Source of the DNA: Panorpa germanica
Lineage: Eukaryota > Arthropoda > Insecta > Mecoptera > Panorpidae
Length of the DNA: 64,000 bases
Assembly: GCA_963678705.1 (NCBI GenBank)
Contig: OY783204.1
Location: 22,454,759-22,518,758, forward strand
Reading direction: 5' to 3'
The notes beneath the pieces were generated by a model. It had not been told where the DNA came from and did no database searches. It saw nothing but the letters and a program-made list of their open reading frames with translations. Positions 11,301 to 21,600 of this stretch are shown here, piece after piece; the stretch's first letter is position 1; each line of letters opens with the position of its first letter. The translations under genes and the position numbers were made by a program.

Positions 11301-12004
11301 TCCTCCTATATTATAATGTTCCAGGTGTATATTTATATGTTTACGTGATTCGTATGGCAGCTCAAAAACGGCTCCATACATCTTTCTGAATGCCCTTTTT
11401 AATAGATAATAAAATTCTAAGACTATTGTCTTCCCGTGGGATTGGGTTTTCCCCTGAATTTTCAGAATTTTTAAAAGTATTTAAAGAATTCGTAAAAGAT
11501 AGAAAGTTTAAATTTAGCATGTGTATTAAGATATTCGATGCTAATATATTTCGATCTTTAGAAATTTAAAAATTGATAAAAGGGGCGTTGAGAAAACTGT
11601 GGAGCCGGCTAGGAAACTTTGGACAAAGATCAACTTTGGATTGTGTAATAATTGAGCATTTAATTGATAATAACAATTTTATTAAGGGGCAATTTTTGCC
11701 GAGCGTAAAAATTGTGCTAGAAACTTGAAATTTTGTATATAGTCTAACGTTTGTATCTAAATTACAAATCGAAAAATAAAATTCCAAATTTTGAAATAAA
11801 GTTTGTGAAATATAGAATATTTTATATTTTGTTGAAAAGAATATATTTTGTATGTCAGTTTATATGAAAACTTATTTGTTGTTATATGTAAAATAAATAT
11901 GGAACGAGTTAAATATTTCAATTAAAAAATGGAATTAAAATTTGAAATGAAATTCAATTCACACACAAAAGACAGTCGTCGCTTGCGACTGGGGTAAACT
12001 CTAG
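11301..12004 (+). mobile_element. Non-autonomous Helitron, copy 1
   Basis: It starts with TC (TCCTCCTATATTATAATG) after an A. It ends with the hairpin GTCGCTTGCGAC, a spacer of about 11 bases and CTAG at 12001-12004, followed by a T. A-to-T insertion, the 5' TC and a 3' hairpin with CTRR are Helitron hallmarks, and no target duplication is expected. Both ends match the copy at 55403-56026; the interior matches in patches (GGGGCATT/GGCGTTG-type and GAATTCGTAAAAGATAGAAAG blocks). No Rep/helicase is encoded. Confidence 0.75.
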
Positions 12005-12136
12005 TATTCATATAATGTAGATAGGAACTAATAAGATAAAATTCGCCATCGTATCGCATATTTATAGGGCTCTTACTAACTCTTTTAAGAATAAGTCACC
12101 ATCGAACTCTCGTAATTTGAACTTTATATAGGGTCT

Positions 12137-12250
12137 TTCAACAAGAGCGGTCATTTTAAATCAATAGAAAAACGCAATATTTCTGTGATAATTGGTGATA
12201 TTTTTATTTTAATCTAAAGTACACACTCTGAGGTTAGTCATGAAATACAA
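12137..12250 (+). repeat. Dispersed repeat R-A, copy 2
   Basis: TTTCAACAAGAGCGGTCATT through CACTCTGAGGTTAG matches 3296-3405 at high identity. Confidence 0.6.
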
Positions 12251-12797
12251 TATCTGCCAAATGTTACCGAAATATTGCGTTTTTCTAGTATGTATAGTTC
12301 AAATTATGAGAGTTCGGAGATGCTCAAAACAAGTGGTAGAAATATACGATGCACTATCTCACTAATGTATCGTATCATCCTATCGTAGATTTATATGCAT
12401 TTTGCACTTATGAATTTTCTTAACCATGAGTACCACCCAAACTCTCGTATTTTAAACTATAGCTACTAATAAAGTTTTAGAATATTGATTTGATAAAATA
12501 GAAATTTCATCGCAATGTATATTAATTTATAATTTTAAATATTTCATAATTTGAGTAAATATGAATACAATAAATTTAATTTTTAATTTTTAACAATAAG
12601 TTTTACACTAAGTGAAGGTACCCTGTTTAAGAGAATTCGGTCCTGGATAAAAAGACCTTTAACAAATTTCAAATAATAACAAAATTCTGTTTTTTTTCTT
12701 CCTATTTAATTTATTTAATGTTACTCTATTTCCTGATCAAAAAAAAAATTTCATTAAAGTTGTTTTGTATTTTTTCAGTAATTTTCAATTTTCAACT
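12251..12797. other. Gene-free AT-rich stretch
   Basis: No feature seen between the repeat and the LTR element. Confidence 0.4.
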
Positions 12798-12801
12798 ATA
12801 T

Positions 12802-13621
12802 TGTTGTAAGTTTATTCGAAGGCGGATGTTACACCTGACATCAATGTTGTAAAAAGAGGTCTGATGCTCGTTCTAGAAGGAGATTACTCAGCTTGCTAAT
12901 ACATCACGCAGTGTTGCTAGTTACTGGAAGTAGATTCTTCAGTTTGACGATCATCCACCTTCTTGAATTACTCACGTTGATAAGAATTAACTCTTTTAAG
13001 ATGATTAATAAGATTCTTGTTAAGACGGTGTATTGTTGCAATTAGAGAATACTTGAGCGGTCTAAAGTAACCTCGTTGCGACATACGACGGTTGAACAAT
13101 TAGTATCTTTTTATTACTATTAATACAAACACTTTTATTAAAATATATCATTTATTCGTTGTAATATTATATCTGCTTACTTAATTACAATAGTATTTTA
13201 TTGGATTAATAAAGATGCCAGATATAAAACAAAATGTAATTCTAGTGTTATAATTTGATTAATAGTTAAAATGTGCTCACTATTGAATACTTAGATGTTA
13301 CAATTGGAGTATTGTACGAACGAAGTACAATTAGTAAACACTTGGTTGAGACTCAGGAGAAGACTGACTTTCTGACTAGCGTGCAGATTAATATATAATG
13401 ATTTATTTCACATCACAATGTGCCAATACTGAGTTACCAGCATTAAAATAATATAAAATCTCCACAGACCAGAGTCAATGTTTACAAGCGCTAAATACAA
13501 ATAATTATTTATTACAATATTAATACTAAAATTAAAGATAACGTAATATAATTCTTATAAAATAAATAACATTTATATTAAAAATAGGAAGGATAAGTAC
13601 GACTTATGCGTACTTACAACA
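12802..13621 (-). repeat. 3' LTR of the Ty3-type element
   Basis: From 12886 to 13621 it is identical, as far as I can read, to 17521-18256. The outer stretch (about 12802-12870) aligns poorly with the other LTR. It ends TTACAACA at 13621, next to the polypurine tract. Confidence 0.8.
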
Positions 13622-13633
13622 CCCTTCAACCCT
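13622..13633 (-). other. Polypurine tract of the LTR element
   Basis: On the minus strand AGGGTTGAAGGG directly abuts the TGTTGTAAG start of the 3' LTR, as expected for the plus-strand primer site. Confidence 0.6.
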
Positions 13634-13936
13634 AGAAAAGGAACGCATATTAAACAAACATATGCGTTTCTTTCCAAGAAAAAGAAAAAGGAAGATAGGA
13701 CGATGTCGTACTATCGCAACACCCCCTTCCAAAAAAAAGGGACACGTATAAAAACAAAATATACGAGTTACAATTCTGGAAAAAAAACAAAAAGAGAAGC
13801 AAAGTGTCGACAACGATTCTGATCCCATCGTATAGAGTTAACACTGCTCCACAAAACAATCATCCCTGACAAAATCCATCTTATTCGTCAAGGTTTTATT
13901 CATTGGTACAAAATCTCTTCAATCTATTCCTATTAA

Positions 13937-16435
13937 CTACCGTATACTTTCTAGGTGAAAAAAAAAATTGACCCTTCTATCAAAATTTAATTTAAATTTT
14001 GGTTTATTACTAGTAAATTTATTTGTAGCTAAATCAATCGTAGAAGAATATTTTGCACCACTAAGTTGGTCTAGTATGTCAAGTACGAGAGGCAAAGTAT
14101 AAACATCACTTGTCGTCTGTTCATTAAGTTTACGATAGTCGATTACAACGCAAAATTGTTTGTTCCCCGACACATCTGCTTTTTTAGGTACCATTAACAG
14201 AGGTGCGTTAAACTGTGAGTCGCATTTTTCAATAATGTTGTTAGCCAACAGTTCTTGAATATGCTTCTCAACAATTTCTTTATGCGCATGAGATAATCTA
14301 TGCGGCTTAATGTTTACAGGGTTAGGTGAGTTACTCAGTGCACTCGCACAAGATAACTTATCTACCGGGAAAAAAAATATGTTATTAAAATTATTACAGA
14401 TTTCCATTAAATCTGTTAAGTATTTTGAATTAACATTTGAAAAATCTATATTATTAAATAAAAGATGTCGTAAGGATCTTTTAGGATCGTTAGGATTTCT
14501 TTTCAAAAAATGGTAAAAATTAAATTTATTTATTGGAATAATATCTGGTTTAAAATTGTCAAGTATTACATCTTTTGCTGAGGAATTAGTTATTGATATA
14601 TAAAAAGTATTATTAACAGGATTAATTAATGCGTTGGCTAAAAAAACTTCAGGTAGCAATTCCTTGGCTACACAAACTCCTACCGTAGAACCCGACATAG
14701 GAATTAATTTCCTAGTACGTGCTGGAACTATGATAATACTGTTTATGTTCAATAATGGTAATTCAAATATTTTGCCATGTTGTGAGAATTGTACGCTGTT
14801 TGTTTCCAAATTAATTACTGCTTTAAATGTACGTAAAATATCTAATCCTATAATTCCATCGTGTTTAATGGGGAAATCCTTTGACACAACCTGAAAAGTA
14901 TGTTTCGACCTAGAACTATCTAAAATTATAGAAGTTTTTAGTGAACCTAAAGTATAAGGCGTGCCTTCAGAGATTCCCTTTAATAACACTTTAGATGTAC
15001 TATCTATTTTGATATTATTTTTTAAAATATTTTGTTTAATTAAAGAAATTTGAGAACCAGTGTCCAATAAAAATGATACAGTCTTTGCTTTGGCTGCGAC
15101 TATTCTGAATTGAACAGTGTCAGCTGTTTGCTTGTCAATAACATTTTCATTGTTACAGTTAAAATTTGTTATATCATTGGTATTTTGTATTTCTTTAATC
15201 TCAATATTTTTATTTAAACTATTAAATTTACGTAAATGGTGATTATAAAAAGAACGTGAATTTTGTTTTGTATTTTTAGTAAAAGATACTTGAGGACCAT
15301 CAGATTCAAGATGTCTCGATCTTTTACAATAAACAGAAGGTTTTGAAAATACCGTATCTCTCCTACAAATATTAATTTGCGCGACAGGATATACCGTATC
15401 CGCATTTTCCTTCTTGATAAAACAATATTTCTCTAAATGACCATTTTTTTTACAATAGTTACAAAAAAAAGTTTTAAATTTTGTTTCGACTTCGTTAGCA
15501 AATTGTTCACTTGAAACTGGTTCACTACTAGAAATAGAATGACTTGAATCTGTTTTAAATTCAACATGCCTTCTTCTTTCTAGAGTGCGCCACCGTGTTT
15601 CAAGAAAATTCGTAAAATCATTTAGGGTTGGTAATTCAGAAGTATTTCTGTTTTCCCATTCCTTTAATGTGTTAAAATCTAACTTGGTCTTTAAAAAATG
15701 TATAAAAATAAAATCTGAATGATTAGAATATATTCCCAACTCGGTTAATGCTCTAATCGATTCATTAATTTCGTCTAAAAAATTTTTGATATTAGTTTCT
15801 GATTCTAAACGTATAACATTGTAGTTTATCAAATTGTTTAAATAGGTTTCAATAAGTGCTACCTTGTTATCATAACGTTTACAAAGGATGTTCCAAACAA
15901 TTTCATAATTATCGTTTGTTAAAGGATAATTCTTTATGAGTTTGAGTGGTTCTCCTGTCAAATTTAATTTTAAATAGTGCATTTTTTCAATGCTTGATAA
16001 CTTACTATTATTACGAATTAAATTTGTAAATAATTCCATGAAACTTTGCCAATTAGTATATTCTCCATCAAAAACGGTTAGTTGCATTGGACTTAAGTTC
16101 AGATTTTTTATTGAATCTATGCTTTTTGAGTCGTCTACAATATGTGTATCATTCTCAAATGTTTGCTTATAATTCAACAAGTAAATAAGAGTGTCGTCAT
16201 AAATACTTTCAACTTCCATAGACTTACTAACGATAGCCGTAGCTTCTTCATTTTTTAGAATTGGAAGCAGTGCTTCTACGATACTACTATATTTAACCCA
16301 AGCTTTATCTAAGTTTTTGATTTTTAATTCAACTATTGTTAAGGATGTTGATTGGACTTCTAAATTTTTTGAAAACTCATTAATTAGATTGATTGTATTC
16401 TCAACTAATGTGAGGGAATGAACGTTCGGTGCCAT
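13937..16435 (-). pseudogene. gag-pol remnant of the Ty3-type element
   Basis: A long open frame of the fossil element. Parts in order: a gag core with FDGEYTNWQSF near residue 121 (DUF1759-like), a CCHC knuckle CNYCKKNGHLEKYC near residue 325, an aspartic protease with FLLDTGSQISLI near residue 455, then reverse transcriptase opening with PLLMVPKK and VVIDYRKLNEQT. The last two fit Ty3/gypsy. The pol region is incomplete, so this is a broken copy. Antisense ORFs inside it (for example 14310-14516) are shadows. Confidence 0.8.
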
Positions 16436-17430
16436 TGTACTTAATTAAAGTTATATATAATATACAGACTAAAGATTATTTTGTACCAATAAACGACTCT
16501 CCGAAAAATAGGATTCTGACAAGGAAAAATTGTTAGCGAAAACAGTAACTCACAGGAAATTTCCGATGGGGCTCAGACACCGCAGTTGTAACAGGAAGGT
16601 AGTCTCTCTGATTGAACAGACTGCTATCAAACTGCTTCAGCTCTTTACTTCTCCTTTTCAAAATTCCCTCTCGTTCAAAAAAAGATGTTGTTCTAAAAAA
16701 ATATTAACATAAATTAGTATAATTGCGGAAACAATTATAAAAAATATTATAGTAAATATGCAAAAGTATTGGATATAATACTATAAAAAAATTAATAGCT
16801 TCAATGATGGACAAGGATGCTACAAAAAAATACTTGGATTATAGCAAATATTCAAAAGTATTGAATATAATACTAAAAAAAAATATCAATAGCCTCATTA
16901 ACAACGTTGCTACTAAAAAAATGCTTGGATTATAGTAAATATTCAAAAGTACTGAATATAATACTAAAAAAAATGATAGCCTCGTTAAAAATAATGCTAT
17001 TAATAAAAAAAATACAATTATCAATTTATAATAATAATTATATACAAAAAGAAAGATACTGTCTTATTATACTTAAAGATTTTCTTATCAGTGATTATGA
17101 TCTATAAACAGCTGTGTGCAGGGCTCTGGAGACGATTAACATCGATTTAGATTATTCCATGTGTTCTAGAAGCATCCATCCATTCGCTGGGGGCAAAAGA
17201 TTTCTTTTTTCTGATTCAGCGGGCTGTAGTTTTGCATCCACCGGACTTGTAGAAAATTATGAGAAATACAGATGAATTGACGTTCTATCTCGTACTCTTC
17301 GGTAATCTTGGAAATAATCGATCGACGTAGTGGTATCCAGAATAATTGATCTGCATCCAGGTGTAGAATATATAGAAAAAAATTTTGGGCGTACCTCTTG
17401 GATATTTATGTGTAGGAATATCTCTTCAAA

Positions 17431-17447
17431 CCCCACATCTGACACCA
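17431..17447 (-). other. Primer binding site, tRNA-Leu-like
   Basis: On the plus strand CCCCACATCTGACACCA ends two bases before the 5' LTR. It reads like a tRNA-Leu 3' end (CCCACTTCTGACACCA, recalled from general knowledge) with one mismatch, so the complement would prime reverse transcription. This fixes the element's orientation. Confidence 0.65.
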
Positions 17448-17449
17448 TT

Positions 17450-18256
17450 TGTTGTGAGTTGATTGGTAGTCAGATGTAAAAAATGTGTGAAGATGCTGAT
17501 GGTTGTTCTAAAAGGAGATTACTCAGCTTGCTAATACATCACGCAGTGTTGCTAGTTACTGGAAGTAGATTCTTCAGTTTGACGATCATCCACCTTCTTG
17601 AATTACTCACGTTGATAAGAATTAACTCTTTTAAGATGATTAATAAGATTCTTGTTAAGACGGTGTATTGTTGCAATTAGAGAATACTTGAGCGGTCTAA
17701 AGTAACCTCGTTGCGACATACGACGGTTGAACAATTAGTATCTTTTTATTACTATTAATACAAACACTTTTATTAAAATATATCATTTATTCGTTGTAAT
17801 ATTATATCTGCTTACTTAATTACAATAGTATTTTATTGGATTAATAAAGATGCCAGATATAAAACAAAATGTAATTCTAGTGTTATAATTTGATTAATAG
17901 TTAAAATGTGCTCACTATTGAATACTTAGATGTTACAATTGGAGTATTGTACGAACGAAGTACAATTAGTAAACACTTGGTTGAGACTCAGGAGAAGACT
18001 GACTTTCTGACTAGCGTGCAGATTAATATATAATGATTTATTTCACATCACAATGTGCCAATACTGAGTTACCAGCATTAAAATAATATAAAATCTCCAC
18101 AGACCAGAGTCAATGTTTACAAGCGCTAAATACAAATAATTATTTATTACAATATTAATACTAAAATTAAAGATAACGTAATATAATTCTTATAAAATAA
18201 ATAACATTTATATTAAAAATAGGAAGGATAAGTACGACTTATGCGTACTTACAACA
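17450..18256 (-). repeat. 5' LTR of the Ty3-type element
   Basis: An 807-bp LTR with TGTTGTGAG at its left and TTACAACA at its right edge, followed by the ATAT duplication. It lies next to the primer site. Confidence 0.8.
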
Positions 18257-18454
18257 ATATGAAGTAATAATAAGTTCCAAAAAAAAAACAAATTGCAGTT
18301 AAGTCTTGCTTAATCGGTCGTCCTTTTCGCACTTTAAGAAATATGGATGTAAAGAGATACCATCTTAAGAATTATATATACAGACAGACGCGATAGAATG
18401 AAACAGAAGATGTACTTTATTAGCATGAATGAATTTTGAGAGTGGGGGAATGCT

Positions 18455-18461
18455 TATAAAA
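18455..18461 (+). promoter_or_regulatory. TATA box of gene B
   Basis: TATAAAA lies about 155 bases before the ATG of gene B. A start site around 18485-18510 (TTACTTCAACAGTG) would leave a 5' UTR of about 100-125 bases. A clean TATA fits a strongly regulated or tissue-specific gene; that last point is inference. Confidence 0.6.
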
Positions 18462-18611
18462 GTACTGCCAAACAGCTATCTGTATATAGTTTCGTTTTAC
18501 TCGTTACTTCAACAGTGTCAAATACAAGTGTATATTTACATACATATTACTTTATTGTGATTGTATGTTAATTGTGCTTTATAAAATTGTTGTTTATTAT
18601 AAAAATACACA

Positions 18612-21600
18612 ATGGCGTCTTTTTACAAGTTATTGTTTATTTTAATAATTTTGTGCGGATCATCCAGTGCAACCGTCATTAAACTAAGTAAGGATACTTT
18701 TTAATTATTTATTTAAGTACAAAAGGGCCAAAGTCAAAATTTCAACTTTTGGACAGAGTAGTAAAGTTTAAAAGTTTTTATCTAAAATAAATTTTATTTC
18801 AATTGACATAAAGTAGAATTCTGTTTCAACTTTAGCTAATACTCATGTTTTGAATGTAATATTTTGAATTGGCCCTTTTTCTAATTTCTGTTTAAAACAA
18901 ATCAGCATTTTCTATTCAAGAAAAATTTTACCCTAATTTGCATTTTTTCTCTCTTAACTTTCACTGAATTTTCCGTAAATTTTATCGTCTTTTAATAATC
19001 CGTAAAAATAATTGCGTTTCCACATTAAGATCAAAAGAAATTTAAAATAAAGGGTACATATTTCTTAATAGAATCTGTTATATATAAAACTAATATTCTT
19101 CGGGCGAACTTAATTTATTTAGATTTTTATTTTTTTAGTTTAATTAGCATAATTATGTAATTAGTCTAAAGACAACAGTAGGTTCAAGTTCTCACCTTGT
19201 ATAAATATAGGTTTATTTTTTCAAACGCATTAGGTTTAATAGTGTCTAGTAATTAATAATTTGCTTAAATGAGTAACTCCATTATCGTTATATTAAAGCT
19301 AGAGTAAAGCTCTGATTAGAAATTTAAAATTAGAAATACAGTTTATTACTTACTCCAAATTTATTTATTATAACTTCGCTTGTATTTAAGAATTTGTTTT
19401 AAAAAACATAGTATCTAAAGTTAAGTTGACAAAGTCGTATTTGAATGAAATTTTAAACACATTTTTATATTTCTTCTTAAATATTAATACTTCTAAGTTA
19501 CCGCTTTCTGTTTATCCATCTTTTGACATCACAGCACGGAAGGGGGGTGGTTCAGAAAATTTGTTTGACTTAATCCTACTCGCTCTCACATTTGACTAGC
19601 ACTTTTATGCATCTCTTTCATACTTGATTTCGTAAAATAGATAGAATGGAACGTGACGTCAAGAGGACAAATTATTTTTCATTGTTTTTGATCCCTTTAA
19701 TGATTACAGTATCAAAAATAATTATTTTAATTGTTAATACCTGCTATAATATTGCACTTTATTAAAAAATAATTATAGAACTTGTAAAATATAATTAAAA
19801 CCAATAACATAACCAATATATACAAATTTTTCATCATCAACATCAATTTGTTAGAATTATAAATATATAGCAAAGTCTTTTGACAAGAATCAGCATTCAT
19901 TTGATTTTCATTATTAAACTTTTTTTCTTTTCTTAAAAGTACTATTACTTATAGTTAGTTCAATGTGAGACCGTAGACAGTCTAGCAAAACATATCGAGA
20001 CAACCCTTTGACTGTGAGATTTTTATTTGAAAGCGCAACCCTAAAGAGAGTCTTTTATGATTAGTTGCAGACAAGCCCAACAAGCATTTATTATGCTTTT
20101 ATTATGTCTAGAGCCCTGTGAAGGGTTAATGCGAAGCTATACCCAGGCCAATATATATATATTTTTATTTATTTACTTATTTGCCTTGACTTTCTTTCGT
20201 CATAGCCACCATGAAACATTTTTTATACATCGTTTATAACTTATAATTCAATTTTACAAATTTCTAAATATTTCAATAATTCACTAATTAATTTTGAATC
20301 ACTTAACTTAACTTAAATTTAGTATTAACAGGAAAAATTTTAATCACATCTAATATTTCACTATTGAATTTTGATCTTTCTAAACTATAATTTCTATCTA
20401 AAATCCCAGTAAACAATTTGGTGAAGTGCCTTATTTGGTGAAGTTCGAGTCACTCGTACAATTCTATTCTAACGCTTTACAAGTTCGAAGCAACAACACA
20501 GAAACCAATTTTAGTTCAAATTCATTCTCTACCTGTCACAGATTTTGTGTTAGTTGTTAGAATTTTTTCATAATAATATTCTTTCTTTTTCAAACATCAT
20601 TCATTAAGTAGCACTTGTTTCTTTCATATTTTTCTTAGTTCACTTTCATTCCAAAGTGACAGAGAAACGAGATGCGGTTAGACAAGTAAAATATATTTTT
20701 CACCGTTACACTTGTATACTTGTATAGTTTTCGTTCAGTACAGTATGTTTAAAGTATATGCTATCCTTTTTCAACAAATATTTCTTTAATGGTAATAATG
20801 GACAATGGTAATAATGGACAGACGCTATCTTCCTCAATCCCCGAATATAATGTATTTAAACGAAGATAGTAGCAAAAGTAGAATTCCATTTAGTTTTATA
20901 CCCCTGCTATCCCTGCTAGTGTCAAGTTTATAACTCCGGTCATAAATCATAAACCGACTCCGCTTTTAATTCAGCAGTGAACCGTCGTTGCGATCTCTGT
21001 AGCTCATAAAAAGGGCCTTTCCTATGAACGACTGAATAGAAAACGAACACGTTCCAGACAAAAAACTCATATGTAATAGAAATTAAGTAGAATTTACTCC
21101 AAAATGTTTACTGGGATATATCTAAAATATCTAAATATATAAAAAATATTGACTTAAATATATATAAAGGATCGCCCCCTAATACATTTAATCGTCATGT
21201 ACTAGAAATAATATCGTGCGAAAATTACAAATTAATTGAATATGAAAATTTAATAAACAATTTTTTTTAGTTTCAGGATCAGTTGTTACTGCAAAACCTC
21301 CAAACGCAAATTTATCTCCAATGCTAAAAGCTCTTACAGAACTAAAATTGAATCTGATAAAAGAAAATTCACAAGCAGTTATTCAAGGTCAAACAGCAAA
21401 TGCAGAAGATCCTAAGGAAGTAATCTCAGCAAATTTTCCCGAAAAGAAAATAAATGTGATGTCTAGTTTAATCAACAGTCAAAATTCAAATCGTACAAAT
21501 CCAAAAATTTCTACGGAAACGAAATATGTTGTTTTAAATCCATCTAATAATAAAATTAAACAAATCAGAAGAAAGAAAACTAACAGGAAACCTAGAAGGA

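Larger units (their letters stand above)
12802..18256 (-). mobile_element. Ty3/gypsy-type LTR retrotransposon, young but broken
   Basis: Fossil element on the minus strand. LTRs lie at both ends (12802-13621 and 17450-18256), with TGTTG...CAACA termini and a 4-bp ATAT target duplication (12798-12801 and 18257-18260). Visible parts are a tRNA-type primer site, a long gag-pol frame with zinc knuckle, protease and the start of reverse transcriptase, and a polypurine tract. The coding part is incomplete for a Ty3 element, so it is broken (about one large break). The LTRs are identical over about 736 bp by eye, which implies a recent insertion. Family assignment rests on the reverse transcriptase and domain order; the gag resembles the DUF1759 type. 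Confidence 0.85.
18688..21276 (+). other. Intron 1 of gene B
   Basis: A 2.6-kb intron with donor GTAAGG. It holds dispersed repeat R-B at about 20155-20280 and a 711-base CCCAGTAAACA element at 20405-21115. Two acceptors six bases apart (TTTTTTTTAG ending 21270, TTTCAG ending 21276) both keep the frame. Confidence 0.75.

Noticed and set aside
13604-13859. Minus-strand ORFs of about 70 codons near the LTR
   Set aside because: They cross the LTR edge and leader-like sequence and show no domain.
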